Below are positions 13,708-22,522 of a stretch of DNA of 37,291 bases, in pieces (position 1 is the stretch's first letter; each line of letters starts with the position of its first letter). The stretch comes from a virus. The notes below the pieces were generated by a model, which worked only from the letters and a program-made list of their open reading frames with translations, had not been told where the DNA came from and did not search any database. The stretch covers positions 1 to 37,291 of IMG/VR virus record IMGVR_UViG_3300010396_000074. One strand, written 5' to 3'. A program made the translations under genes and the position numbers.

Positions 13708-15741
13708 TTATGCTGCTGCCTCCCCAGCGCCCGGCTTCTCACCGAGTGCCTCAAACTGAAACCGTCCCGCCGCCGTCAGCGTCTGCACCTGTACCGTGAT
13801 GCGCGTTCCGTTCCGCGGCATGAGTGGCAGTCGAATCGTCGCGCGCGTCCCGTTCGATCCCTGACGAGGAAGAACGATCCATGCGGTGCCGTTCCACTGC
13901 TTGAGCAACGCCGAGGGAAACGCTGGCGTGATCGATCCTGCAGTCGCATTTCCGATATTCCCGTCTGTGCCGGAGGTATCCAACCACAAGTCACCGACGA
14001 CCGCACTCAATGGGTTCACGAGGGCAATCGTCAGCAGAAAGCTATCCTCGGTCGCTTCGTCCCACGTCGTCACGACCTGAAAGACGAGTGGCAACGACGC
14101 CGCCGTGATCCACGACAGGGTTAGATACAGTCGGCGCAACGTGCCACGTCCATCGGAGCCGAACGGCGCGAACGGGCCAAACTCGACCGCTGGAAGAATC
14201 GTCGGCATCACCGCCTGCACGCTCGCGTTCGCTTGGAATCCGTAGTAGCTCACCGTCGCCTGTCCGGGCGTGGCTTGCCCGATCATCCGCACATCGCGCT
14301 GCTGGCCCTCGCGCCGAAGGTACGCGGCCGCCGTCAACTGCACGCCGGGAAACCACTGCCGCGTAAAGCCATCCGTGTCGACGTTGTACTTCACAAGCAA
14401 CGTGTCGAGGCCGTAGCCGTAGCCGTTCGCCATCGAGCAGAACGGAATCCCGACCACGACCTGCCGGCGAATCCAGTCGTTCACGAGCCACACGAGATCT
14501 TGGTTCGTCGTGCCCGGATACGTTGTCGGGTCGCGCGTGATGTCCGTCCAGATGCAGTCCCAGAGGCCATTCGACTGGCCCGTAAAGTCCTGCAACTTCC
14601 GGAAGATCGGCTCGAAGCTTGACGCATACGCCCAGTACGATCCTGCATCCATCGAACTCCGCCACAGTCCTTGATCGCAGACGCCGTACATCTTCCGGTC
14701 CGGCCCTTCGATCAGCGCGTGCGGCCCCACGACGTTGAACGCTTTCTGCACCGGCGTCGCACCGTCCGTCAGGAACGAATCGCGACCGTACCCGCCGATG
14801 TAATGCAACTGCTGGTTCGTACCAAACCACACTTTGCCAGCCCAGACAATCGCGCCGCGGATCAACTCGCCAGCATCGCCAAGCGTGATGGCGTCAGAGT
14901 CAGAGAACATCCGATTGCCGGGTTGCGTGGCGACGTTGTCGTTTCCCCACTTGAGCGGGAGTCCGAGATTGCAGAACATCACGCGCGCCGGCCCGTCGCC
15001 GTTCGTCGCGTCGGAGGAATCGAATCCCCACCCGAACAGGAAATCGTTGAAGGCGATGATGCCGCGAAAGTACAACTGCTGCGCTGCCGATCCCGTGTCG
15101 AGGTAAGTGTTGTTATTGTTGCCCGCGTACTGCGTCCCGTCACCGTCCGCACCCGTTCCGAGTGCGTTGAACTGCTTGATCGGGAATGCGACGAACCCCG
15201 GATCACCGACGATCTGCACGAGGACGTACAGTCCGAAGTTATTATTTGACTTCGGCGTGAATCCCTCGCGCGCCCCGAGGTTGCAGAACGCGACGTTTAC
15301 CTGCTCGGTGTTGTTGTTGCCAGCCGGCAAGGTCCACGCGCCCGGCCACGAGTAGCCAGTGACGACACACCCCTCCGTCGCCGCGTTGTTCGCGCCCATC
15401 GGAGACGGACTGTTCACGGGACTCGCGACGCCTTCGCGGTTGAACGCCTGTGTCAGGTAGTACGTCCCTGGGCTCGCCGTGCGACCCTCCCCCACCGCCA
15501 CGACCTGCGGCTCCTGTGACCCCGGCATACACGGAAGCAGCGCGTGCAGGCGGGACCACGGCAGGGCGTTGTTCCCACCGTCCTCCAGCGTCACATATGC
15601 CGTGAGATCACTCGCGGCGATCAGCGCGCCGCGCACACCGATGTCGACGGAGTCGGCCTGCAGCAACTCGCCGACCTTGCGCGTGTCTGCGGCGCCGTTG
15701 ATCACGAGGCCGTCGCCGAAGCTGTTCACGTTCAATGGCAT
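13708..15741 (-). CDS. Large tail hub or packaged-DNA stabilisation protein (677 aa)
   Basis: The ATG start (MPLNVNSFGDGLVING) has GTGAGGCG upstream. The protein is beta-rich throughout, with many Trp/Gly turns (WGFDSSDATNGDG, GKVWFGTNQQLHYIGGYG, DQGLWRSSMDAGSYW), consistent with a beta-propeller-like tail protein such as P22 gp10. Place supports this: the adaptor-like 224-residue protein is just upstream, and a small tail protein just downstream. No specific signature was recognised; a receptor-binding or structural tube role is the alternative. Confidence 0.45.
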   Translation of the reverse strand: MPLNVNSFGDGLVINGAADTRKVGELLQADSVDIGVRGALIAASDLTAYVTLEDGGNNALPWSRLHALLPCMPGSQEPQVVAVGEGRTASPGTYYLTQAFNREGVASPVNSPSPMGANNAATEGCVVTGYSWPGAWTLPAGNNNTEQVNVAFCNLGAREGFTPKSNNNFGLYVLVQIVGDPGFVAFPIKQFNALGTGADGDGTQYAGNNNNTYLDTGSAAQQLYFRGIIAFNDFLFGWGFDSSDATNGDGPARVMFCNLGLPLKWGNDNVATQPGNRMFSDSDAITLGDAGELIRGAIVWAGKVWFGTNQQLHYIGGYGRDSFLTDGATPVQKAFNVVGPHALIEGPDRKMYGVCDQGLWRSSMDAGSYWAYASSFEPIFRKLQDFTGQSNGLWDCIWTDITRDPTTYPGTTNQDLVWLVNDWIRRQVVVGIPFCSMANGYGYGLDTLLVKYNVDTDGFTRQWFPGVQLTAAAYLRREGQQRDVRMIGQATPGQATVSYYGFQANASVQAVMPTILPAVEFGPFAPFGSDGRGTLRRLYLTLSWITAASLPLVFQVVTTWDEATEDSFLLTIALVNPLSAVVGDLWLDTSGTDGNIGNATAGSITPAFPSALLKQWNGTAWIVLPRQGSNGTRATIRLPLMPRNGTRITVQVQTLTAAGRFQFEALGEKPGAGEAAA

Positions 15742-15748
15742 CGACGCC

Positions 15749-16423
15749 TCACCCAGCCGGCTGCGGTTCAGCTGATTGCGCCGGGACGCGCGTCGATGGC
15801 GCGTGCACAAACTCCAGCGCTGACGCGTCGAGATTGAACTCCTGCGCGAACGCGGCGAGTTTCATCGACTGATCGGCCGCGAGTTTCCGGAACCCTTCGG
15901 GATCGCGTCCGTCGTCCTTCGCATCAAGATAGAGCGCCAGATCGTTGATCAGGATCTCGACGTGCCGAGTTGGGAATGCTGGATCAAGCACCGACGACAG
16001 GGTGTTCAGCACAGCACCGGCCAAGAGCAACCACGCGGTCAGAATGTCGCCAGCAACAGGATCGCCGGTCTTGCCGCGTGAATATAGCGTTCCTCCCGTG
16101 CGGTACACGCACGGCGGGATATGCCACAGCCGGGTAATCTCGGCCGCCGGAATCAGGTGCACCGTCGCGCCGCCCGCGTTCTGCAACCGCCGCACCTCAA
16201 TCAGATCGGTAGGCAACACGAACGCGACTGTCGCGCCGAGGAACTGAATCGCCTGTATCGTAGCAAACTCATCGGGGCGCTGTCGCGCGGCCAGCGCCCA
16301 CAGCCCTTGATAACTACGCGTGAGCCGCCCGAGCAGTTCGTTGTCAGTCGCGAGTTTGCCGGGATCGTTCGCCGTCGACCGCGCATAGGCGGCCTCAAGA
16401 ATCATCTGCGCGGTGGTCGTCAT
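15749..16423 (-). CDS. Putative head-tail adaptor protein (224 aa)
   Basis: The start MTTTAQMILEAAYARSTAND, with GTGAGGC upstream, has the amphipathic first helix seen in P22 gp4-like and related adaptor proteins (MT-AQ-I-EA---). The middle is helical plus a beta insertion (VAFVLPTDLIEVRRL), and the last third is helical again (HVEILINDLALYLDAKDD). It lies directly upstream of the large hub-like gene, as in P22-type tails. The tailspike gene sits between it and the other structural genes, which is less usual. Confidence is from layout. Confidence 0.5.
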   Translation of the reverse strand: MTTTAQMILEAAYARSTANDPGKLATDNELLGRLTRSYQGLWALAARQRPDEFATIQAIQFLGATVAFVLPTDLIEVRRLQNAGGATVHLIPAAEITRLWHIPPCVYRTGGTLYSRGKTGDPVAGDILTAWLLLAGAVLNTLSSVLDPAFPTRHVEILINDLALYLDAKDDGRDPEGFRKLAADQSMKLAAFAQEFNLDASALEFVHAPSTRVPAQSAEPQPAG

Positions 16424-16433
16424 CCTGAATGCC

Positions 16434-17921
16434 TCACGATACGACGTACCGAACACACCCGACAATCTTTCCGCTCGTCGCCCCGATGTTTGCCTCAGGA
16501 ACGCCTTGCGTCGCGACATTCGAGCCAATCTCATTCAACGTAGCGTAGTTCTGCCCAGCAACCGGCTCAACCGAAAACTGCGTGTAGCCGGAATCAAGGG
16601 TGACGTGAGAAACCTCGGTCAGACTTCCATCCCCGAACGGTCCTGCGTTCGTCATCGTGAACGGCAACCCAGCGATTTGAAGATTCCCCGCCATCGCGAC
16701 AACGCTCGAGGCCAGCTGGATATCGAACCACGCGGTAATCTGCCGGCCGTCCTGCCGATAGCGCCCCGCCTGCGCGGCGTAGGTATTCGTCCCAGCGGTG
16801 ACAGATCCGCGCAGGACGGGCGTCCACTGATTCACCGGCATCGATATCGTTGGCATCGCACCGAGCGTGCCGTTCTCGTCAATGTTGGCGAATCCTTCCC
16901 GGATCATCTCGGAATCCGCCGAAACGTTATATCCGGTACCATTGGTGAAGATGTCGGCGAGTTTCGTCGACATGCCCGACGTGAACGATTTGAACCCGCG
17001 CATCATCAACGCGCTAGAACTCGTCTCGAGACTCACCACGCACGTATAGCTACCGACGTTCGTCGCGCCGCCGCCCTCGATCGTGCAGTAACCCTGATTG
17101 ACCAACCGTATCCCGATTCCAGTCCATGCCTCAACGTTCGGCTCGTGCAACGTGATATTGAACTGCGCGTTCAGGCCATCAGGGACCATCGTGGCGCCGA
17201 ACCATCCCCATAGTTCCCCGCTATTCAGCCCGTTGCACGCCGACAGAAGCGCCCCGCCATAGATGCGGTATCCAGCCATCCCGGCAGCGGAAATGACCCC
17301 CGCATAGCACCGATCCAGTTTCGTCGTGTTACCGCCGTTCAGAAAGAATCCGTGGCCGTTCGAGCTGCTCACAAACACATCCCGCAACGTCGTCGAAAAC
17401 TCGTTCATCATGTAAACGGCGTGACTCCCCATCGTGATGATCACGTCCTCGATGTTCGTCAAGTACGTCAGCAACGTCGGGAAGTAAATGCCGGAGCCGG
17501 TCGTGCTCCCGCCAGCGATCTGCAGATGCTGGATCGTGCACCGCGTCTCGCCGGTTGACCCCTCAACAAAGCCATGACAGCCGGCACCGGTCGGAACAAT
17601 GATCGTGCCGCCCTTGCTCGCGCCGCAGATGCGCTGATCCTTGAACCCCAAGGCAAGCCCAGCAGTGATCTTATACGTCCCGGTTGGAATGAAGACAGCC
17701 TGCGCCGCGAGCATCGCCGCCTGAATTGCCGCCGTATCGTCGTGCACGCCGTCGCCAACCGCGTTGTACGGCGCATTCTTGACGTTAACCATGTTATTGA
17801 TGCTGGCCGCGATCGCAGCCGCGGCTTCCGCGAGCGCGTTCGCCACATCAGTCGCGAGCATATCGAGATTGACGTTTGCTGGCGTGTTCGACGGGGAGTA
17901 CCCGAGCGGCTTTGGAGTCAT
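16434..17921 (-). CDS. Tailspike with pectate-lyase-like beta-helix (495 aa)
   Basis: The start ATG gives MTPKPLGYSPSNTPANVNLD; a helical linker (ALAEAAAAIAASIN) leads to VKNAPYNAVGDGVHDDTAAI at 47-66. That is the standard opening of the pectate-lyase-3 beta-helix. Repeated short strands with Asn/Gly/Ser turns follow (for example GSGIYFPTLLTYLTNIEDVI) to about residue 380. The last 110 residues look like a trimerising or receptor-binding end domain. It probably binds and perhaps cleaves surface polysaccharide on the host cell. The presence of a beta-helix spike supports a short-tailed phage. Confidence 0.8.
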   Translation of the reverse strand: MTPKPLGYSPSNTPANVNLDMLATDVANALAEAAAAIAASINNMVNVKNAPYNAVGDGVHDDTAAIQAAMLAAQAVFIPTGTYKITAGLALGFKDQRICGASKGGTIIVPTGAGCHGFVEGSTGETRCTIQHLQIAGGSTTGSGIYFPTLLTYLTNIEDVIITMGSHAVYMMNEFSTTLRDVFVSSSNGHGFFLNGGNTTKLDRCYAGVISAAGMAGYRIYGGALLSACNGLNSGELWGWFGATMVPDGLNAQFNITLHEPNVEAWTGIGIRLVNQGYCTIEGGGATNVGSYTCVVSLETSSSALMMRGFKSFTSGMSTKLADIFTNGTGYNVSADSEMIREGFANIDENGTLGAMPTISMPVNQWTPVLRGSVTAGTNTYAAQAGRYRQDGRQITAWFDIQLASSVVAMAGNLQIAGLPFTMTNAGPFGDGSLTEVSHVTLDSGYTQFSVEPVAGQNYATLNEIGSNVATQGVPEANIGATSGKIVGCVRYVVS

Positions 17922-17928
17922 GAAAGAA

Positions 17929-18774
17929 TCAGCCTCGATACTGGACTTGGCCCGTCTCGGGCTCGTTGAGCATCTCCAGCGCAGCCGAGGCAATCACAGT
18001 TGCCGCCGCCGACGCATCTTTTTCAAAGCCGGATCGGTCCTGTGCACTCATTGCCTTCGACTGCCGCGCCATCATCAGCGCCGCATCAGCGTCAAGTGCT
18101 TCCACCAAGACGCCGGGAATGTTTAAGTAGTCCGTAAGCACCTGCAGCGTGGGGAGCGCCACGTAACTCATGATGATCGAGCTCACGGTCATCCATCGGT
18201 CCGACGCGTTCGGATTCCCGTTCGTGCCCGAAAATGAGAGGAGAGGCACGAGACGATTCCCTGAGACGAACGCAATCGGGTTCGCACCGGGTTGCGCTTC
18301 AATGCGCCCATGCTCGCGCGTGACATCGCAGGGAATGATCAACCCCGGCGGCTGGGAGTACACGAGCGAGACGTCAATCAACCGCACCATTTCCGCCGGC
18401 AACGGAAAGCCCGGCGTGCCGCCATTCAGACCGTACGGGTCGGCCGCAATCATCGGCTCGGCATCGTCGTAGTACGGGACGTTGTTGCCGTCGAGATGGA
18501 GCGGCCAGCCGTCTTGGTACGTCGTCGTGTATTGCGGAATGCCGGTGACGGGATCTTCGGCAATCAGCAAACCGCCAGAGTTCACGACGTTGTACGTGAG
18601 CGTCGTGTTAACGAGCCCTTCGATCTTGGCTCCGTGCACGGCGAGATGCGTCCGCAGCCGCTGCGAGAGATAGGCCAGGACCGCGCCATCGCCTAGTACA
18701 AGGTCCCGGAAGGACCAGTGGCGAATGCGCGCCCGATCGATGATCTGCTGAACGGTCGTCGTCTGAAACGTCAT
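17929..18774 (-). CDS. Hypothetical structural protein (281 aa)
   Basis: The ATG overlaps the stop of the preceding 354-residue gene as ATGA. It begins with a helical part (TVQQIIDRARIRHWSFRDLV, then LSQRLRTHLAVHG), followed by a mixed region with several Tyr/Pro turns (YDDAEPMIAADPYG) and a C-terminal helical third (ALDADAALMMARQSKAM). It is placed between spike genes, so a virion neck, connector or chaperone role is likely. No family recognised. Confidence 0.5.
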   Translation of the reverse strand: MTFQTTTVQQIIDRARIRHWSFRDLVLGDGAVLAYLSQRLRTHLAVHGAKIEGLVNTTLTYNVVNSGGLLIAEDPVTGIPQYTTTYQDGWPLHLDGNNVPYYDDAEPMIAADPYGLNGGTPGFPLPAEMVRLIDVSLVYSQPPGLIIPCDVTREHGRIEAQPGANPIAFVSGNRLVPLLSFSGTNGNPNASDRWMTVSSIIMSYVALPTLQVLTDYLNIPGVLVEALDADAALMMARQSKAMSAQDRSGFEKDASAAATVIASAALEMLNEPETGQVQYRG

Positions 18775-19835
18775 GGGAACACGCCCCCAATCGCCACCTT
18801 ACACTGCGCCGCCGTTAGCGTCGTTGACGACTCGACGACCGCAATGTGTGAGTACGCTTTCCCGGTAGTCGGAGTGATCGCTGCCGAGGCCGTGTATGCC
18901 GCGACTGAATCAGCCCAAAGCCCCGTGGACTCATCGAAATAGTGCTCAAAGAGCGTTCCCGCGAACGGAACACCGACCAGCGTGAGCGCGTCCACGGCTT
19001 GCGTGACTCCCGCAGCCACAGTCACGATCGGCGTTGACATGAAAATTGTATTTGGAACAAGACCAGCGGCATGCACGATACAGGCTAGCGACGCCGAGCT
19101 CGTGCCGACCGGGTACAGCAAATTATTTCGATTATGGCCAGCAGCGCCGGTACCCGACGCGGTGCCCGTCGCGGCCGCCCAGAGCAAGACCAACTGCCCC
19201 CCGTTCGGGCCCGTCCCGAGATTGATGACGCCCCGACCAGCCCCGCTGCCTACGGCGTTCGACAACGCGAGCGTTGACCACGTCAACTGCAGCAAGTACA
19301 ACGATGCGCCGGCCGTGCTATCATATACCGCGATCTCGCTAATCAGCGCATTGCTGTTTTCGAGAATCGCCCAAACCAAGTCCGTCTGCCCATTCACAAA
19401 CGTTCCGACCGTCTGCCGACGGTTCGAGTTGGCGAACCCCGACGTGTGCAATCGCGCCGTTTGTCCGCTCAGACAACTCGTCTTGCTCGTGAGCGTGAAT
19501 GGCCCGCTGTTCGACCAGTAAGTCGTATCCGCAAACTCCGTCGTGCCGTGCGCGCTCTCCGCCCTGGTCGGCTCGAGTAAGATCGTCCGTGCAAAGGCAG
19601 CGAGCGTCGGAGAATACGCATAGTGCGCGTCGCGAAGCACGTTTGCGAGTGCTGTCGCGTACACGCCAGACGCCCCGAACTGCTCGGCGCATGTCGTCGC
19701 GTCAGCCCGTGTGAAACTGGACACGCCCCCGAGCGCGGCATAGGAGCCCGGCGTCGCCAGATAGACGTCGCGTGCGACCCCTCCGACACACGCGGAGACT
19801 AGCCCGAGCCCGAGTCCGACGTTTGACGGAGTCAC
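18771..19835 (-). CDS. Large beta-rich virion protein (354 aa)
   Basis: A GTG start 4 bases after the spike base stop is used because no nearby ATG fits. From about residue 75 the protein is rich in Ser/Thr/Ala strands, with a jelly-roll-like feel (LVWAILENSNALISEIAVYD, NGGQLVLLWAAATGTASGTG). The last 40 residues (TGKAYSHIAVVESSTTLTAA onward) look like a separate small domain. It probably is a fibre or head-spike protein exposed on the particle. Family not identified. Confidence 0.5.
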   Translation of the reverse strand: MTPSNVGLGLGLVSACVGGVARDVYLATPGSYAALGGVSSFTRADATTCAEQFGASGVYATALANVLRDAHYAYSPTLAAFARTILLEPTRAESAHGTTEFADTTYWSNSGPFTLTSKTSCLSGQTARLHTSGFANSNRRQTVGTFVNGQTDLVWAILENSNALISEIAVYDSTAGASLYLLQLTWSTLALSNAVGSGAGRGVINLGTGPNGGQLVLLWAAATGTASGTGAAGHNRNNLLYPVGTSSASLACIVHAAGLVPNTIFMSTPIVTVAAGVTQAVDALTLVGVPFAGTLFEHYFDESTGLWADSVAAYTASAAITPTTGKAYSHIAVVESSTTLTAAQCKVAIGGVFP

Positions 19836-19839
19836 GGTG

Positions 19840-20112
19840 TCAGTAGAGCGAGACGATACTTGTCGCGGTGGTATTCGTGTTGTTCACGCGCAGCACCGAG
19901 ATCGGCAGGATCGCGCCGGCCGGCACGTTCGTAAACGTGACCGCGACCCCTTCGCCAAGCGAAGCACCGGGACCGGCCATGACCACCGCGACATTGCCAG
20001 CCCCGCCGACGTAGAGCGCCCGCGAGGGCACGGCCAGGGCCACCGTATCGCTCGGCGTCACTGCCACCGCTTCGTTTGCTGGCGCCGCGAAATCTCCGCC
20101 TGTCGCTGTCAT
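19840..20112 (-). CDS. Spike base protein (RCAP_Rcc01079-like), 90 aa
   Basis: The middle motif VTPSDTVALAVPSRALYVGG followed by AGNVAVVMAG, then VTFTNVPAGAILPISVLRV and a final TTATSIVSLY is characteristic of the small spike base family named after a Rhodobacter capsulatus protein. This is a beta-sandwich base that anchors capsid or tail spikes. It is followed by the two beta-rich proteins it may anchor. The start ATG has TGAGGATC upstream. Recognition is from the motif pattern, which is strong. Confidence 0.75.
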   Translation of the reverse strand: MTATGGDFAAPANEAVAVTPSDTVALAVPSRALYVGGAGNVAVVMAGPGASLGEGVAVTFTNVPAGAILPISVLRVNNTNTTATSIVSLY

Positions 20113-20136
20113 GACCGGATCCTCAGTGAGTAGGGA

Positions 20137-20472
20137 CTACTTCTTCTTGGCCTTCGGCTCGTCCTCGTCGTCCGTCAGCGCGGCCACACGGGCCTCGAAC
20201 GCCGCTTCGCGCTCGGCCAGCTTCGCCGCCGCCTCTTCGATCTCCGCCGCCTTCCGCGCCTGCTCCTGCTCGACCGCGCGCAGTGCCGCGGCCTTGGATC
20301 GCAGCTCCTGCTTATCGGGCGGCTCCTCGATCAGTGTGCCAGCGCGCATGAGCGCGCGCGGGCGGTGATCCTTCCCGAGTCCCGGCTTCAGCTGCCCGTT
20401 CTCGAAGTGGTGGTCATTCGGGCCAAACTCGCCCGGAACGGGCGGCGCGGTCTTGACACGTGCGAGTCCCAT
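20137..20472 (-). CDS. Coiled-coil virion-region protein (111 aa)
   Basis: The ATG (MGLARVKTAPPVPGEFGPND) has AAGGAGA upstream. After a Pro/Gly-rich 50-residue start comes a long helix (about 57-100; ELRSKAAALRAVEQEQARKA) with coiled-coil heptads, ending in an acidic then basic tip (DDEDEPKAKKK). This may be a small internal or assembly protein. It lies between two unknown structural-region genes. No family recognised. Confidence 0.55.
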   Translation of the reverse strand: MGLARVKTAPPVPGEFGPNDHHFENGQLKPGLGKDHRPRALMRAGTLIEEPPDKQELRSKAAALRAVEQEQARKAAEIEEAAAKLAEREAAFEARVAALTDDEDEPKAKKK

Positions 20473-20491
20473 CGGTCTGTCTCCTTGAGTG

Positions 20492-21076
20492 TCAGCGAGT
20501 GCGCTCGGGGATGAGCGCGGGTTCGCCGTTCGGCGGCGCCATCGCGTTGCGCGCGCGCTGCCCCAACTCGGCGGGATCAAAGCCCCCGCCGTACCACACC
20601 GACCGTCCGCCCTCATGCTTCGAGGCGAACGCCAAGCCGTGCACGATCTCCTCCACCGCGCCCTCGTCGATCGCCAGCGCGGCCTCCTGTTCTCGTTCAT
20701 CCTCCAGCCGCATGCGCTCCAACTCATCCCGGAAGTGCGCCTGCTGGCTGTCCCACTGCTGCATGAAGTCGATCAGCCACAACCCGATCGGCTTGTAGCA
20801 CTCCTGTTCGCCCCGCACCTGATAGATGACCGCGCACGGCGCGTCGTGGCCCTGCCGCTGGCCCGCGAACATCGCGCCGCCCACGTGGGGCGTGTCGTAC
20901 CGCACGACCTCCCATCGACCATCGTAGATCGCTGGCAGCGGCCGCCCGTTCACATCGTACTGCCCGTGACGCATGATCAGCGCCTGCGGGTTCCATCGGA
21001 TATCGAGCAACGGGTCCAGCCGGCGGAGCGCATCCACCACCGGCTGAACCTGCTCCTGACTCTGCGGCTGGTCCAC
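20492..21076 (-). CDS. Hypothetical structural-region protein (194 aa)
   Basis: It opens with a helical Gln-rich part (MDQPQSQEQVQPVVDALRRL), then DPLLDIRWNPQALI and a beta/Trp-rich segment (YDGRWEVVRYDTPHVGG). A long charged helix follows (QQAHFRDELERMRLEDEREQ), then a Gly/Pro-rich tail (VWYGGGFDPAELGQRARNAM). Similar proteins occur between capsid and tail genes in podophages and myophages, with unknown role. Possibly an assembly chaperone or connector. Confidence 0.55.
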   Translation of the reverse strand: MDQPQSQEQVQPVVDALRRLDPLLDIRWNPQALIMRHGQYDVNGRPLPAIYDGRWEVVRYDTPHVGGAMFAGQRQGHDAPCAVIYQVRGEQECYKPIGLWLIDFMQQWDSQQAHFRDELERMRLEDEREQEAALAIDEGAVEEIVHGLAFASKHEGGRSVWYGGGFDPAELGQRARNAMAPPNGEPALIPERTR

Positions 21077-21082
21077 GATCCT

Positions 21083-21307
21083 CTACGTGGTCGCCGTGAC
21101 CACAGCCTGCGGACCGGGAACGACCAGTTGCGCACTCCCGACCGTGGCGAACCCGCGGGGCACCACGCACAGCGCCTCGTTGGGATACTGCGCTGCCATC
21201 GTCGCCGCCTGCGCCTGACAGTCCGCGAGGGCGGTCGGCGTTTCCGAGTGGAACATGAGCACGCCGCTGCGGCAGACTCGGACTTCGTACTGACTGTAAG
21301 TCGACAT
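21083..21307 (-). CDS. Small structural-region protein (74 aa)
   Basis: The ATG (MSTYSQYEVRVCRSGVLMFH) has CGGAGGAAGGA directly upstream, a strong ribosome binding site that decides the start. The protein is a short strand-helix-strand sequence (YEVRVCRSG; ALADCQAQAATMAAQYP; EALCVVPRGFA). It has three cysteines but no metal motif. It is coupled in a run of capsid-region genes. Function unknown. Confidence 0.6.
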   Translation of the reverse strand: MSTYSQYEVRVCRSGVLMFHSETPTALADCQAQAATMAAQYPNEALCVVPRGFATVGSAQLVVPGPQAVVTATT

Positions 21308-21327
21308 CGTCCTTCCTCCGAAGTGAG

Positions 21328-21888
21328 TTAGCCGACCGCGATGGCGGTCACGTTGATCCCACCCGTGGCGTTGCCCGTCGCGGCCGCGGCGCATGCCGCC
21401 ACCAGCGCGTTGTTTGCCCCGAGCGTCGTCGCGAACGTGAAGTTCTGATTCGTGTTCGCCCCGGTGAAGTCACCGGTCACGGCAATCGAGTTGTTGTTGC
21501 TGCCCTGCCCCAGCGTGAACGTCGGCTGGGCGCCGTTGCCGTTCGCAAAGTTCGCGGACGGTGTCACGACGATGATGCACGTGCGCGCGCGGCCTGCCGC
21601 GGCGAGTACCGTGGTGTTGCCCGTGGCGTTGCCTGGCAGGTTCACCAAGCCAGCGCCGACGAGCTTCCCGGACGCGATGGTCAGCGCTCCGGTATCCGCG
21701 AGCGTCGCATCACCGGACACCGCGACTGCCGCCGCTTTTCCCGTCGAGTTGCCGACGAGGATGTTGGTATCGGCGAGCGTGATGTCGTTCCCGGCAAGAA
21801 TGCCGTCGATCTCTGCGGCCGAGGCGTTGCCGCCGGGACCGAGCGCGTACACGAGCGCGTTGTACGTGTTGTTGCTGAGGGTCGTCAT
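21328..21888 (-). CDS. Capsid-associated beta-rich protein (186 aa)
   Basis: The ATG (MTTLSNNTYNALVYALGPGG) has GGAGAACACCC upstream. The sequence is full of Asn/Gly/Ala/Thr strand-turn units (LADTNILVGNSTGKAAAVAV; FANGNGAQPTFTLGQGSNNN), like a decoration or fibre protein. It follows the 183-residue capsid-associated gene, separated by a strong hairpin. The two proteins share Asn-rich turns but I cannot show homology by eye. Probably on the capsid surface. Confidence 0.5.
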   Translation of the reverse strand: MTTLSNNTYNALVYALGPGGNASAAEIDGILAGNDITLADTNILVGNSTGKAAAVAVSGDATLADTGALTIASGKLVGAGLVNLPGNATGNTTVLAAAGRARTCIIVVTPSANFANGNGAQPTFTLGQGSNNNSIAVTGDFTGANTNQNFTFATTLGANNALVAACAAAATGNATGGINVTAIAVG

Positions 21889-21909
21889 CGGGTGTTCTCC
21901 ATGAAAGGC

Positions 21910-21949
21910 GAGTCCCGGAGCCGAGCGGAAGTGCCCGACTCCGGAGCCC
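21910..21949 (-). terminator. Strong hairpin behind the capsid genes
   Basis: On the minus strand the RNA forms a 17-base stem (21949-21933 with 21926-21910) around the 6-base loop ACTTCC. It has four G-U pairs and one C-A mismatch, and starts 5 bases after the stop of the 183-residue gene. It is followed by GCCTTTC, so the T-run is poor. It resembles the partial terminator or RNA-stabilising stem found after major capsid genes in many phages, which sets a step in expression between capsid and downstream genes. Confidence 0.55.
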
Positions 21950-21954
21950 GATGA

Positions 21955-22506
21955 TTACGGCGTCAGCAGTCCAGCGATCAGCTCCGAACCGTCCGAGCCG
22001 TCGATGAAGGTGTTCGTGACACCCGTGCCTCCCAGCCCTGTCGTGCCGGGCGTGAAGTTGTTCCCGACCGACACCACCACGGTCAGCATTCCGAGGATAG
22101 TGTTGTTGTTCGCCGGCTGGGAGGGGAACACGCAGTTGTTCGCATTGCCGGTCGGATCCACCGACGAGCTCTGCACGTGCGCGTTCTGGCCCGAGTCGGC
22201 CATCAGGCGATACTTGATCGCCGCTGGACCGACCATGACCGTCGCACCCTGCGCAGCCGTGGTGAGATCCCAGTAGTTGCCCGACGCACCGAGTGCGGTG
22301 GGCTTGCCACCCGCGATGTACGTCGTCGCGTTCGCCGTCGCGGCCTTGATGCCGCTGCCAGCGCCGGTCGCGCATCCCGGCGCGACCGTACCGCTCCGGT
22401 TGAGCGCGAAGTAGTTCACGTCCTGCACGAGCAGGTTGTAGCTCGCACGGGTATCGTCCAGCGCCGGATAGCCCGACTTGTTCTGCGGCTTCGTCAATCC
22501 TGACAT
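21955..22506 (-). CDS. Putative capsid decoration protein (183 aa)
   Basis: The ATG (MSGLTKPQNKSGYPALDDTR) has GGAGGACGACCCC upstream, a good ribosome binding site. It starts 16 bases after the major capsid stop. After a polar start it is beta-rich with Asn/Ser turns (AATANATTYIAGGKPTALGA; DPTGNANNCVFPSQPANNNT). Size, position and composition fit a decoration (cement) protein or a structural assembly partner of the major capsid protein. No family recognised. Confidence 0.5.
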   Translation of the reverse strand: MSGLTKPQNKSGYPALDDTRASYNLLVQDVNYFALNRSGTVAPGCATGAGSGIKAATANATTYIAGGKPTALGASGNYWDLTTAAQGATVMVGPAAIKYRLMADSGQNAHVQSSSVDPTGNANNCVFPSQPANNNTILGMLTVVVSVGNNFTPGTTGLGGTGVTNTFIDGSDGSELIAGLLTP

Positions 22507-22522
22507 GGGGTCGTCCTCCGGG

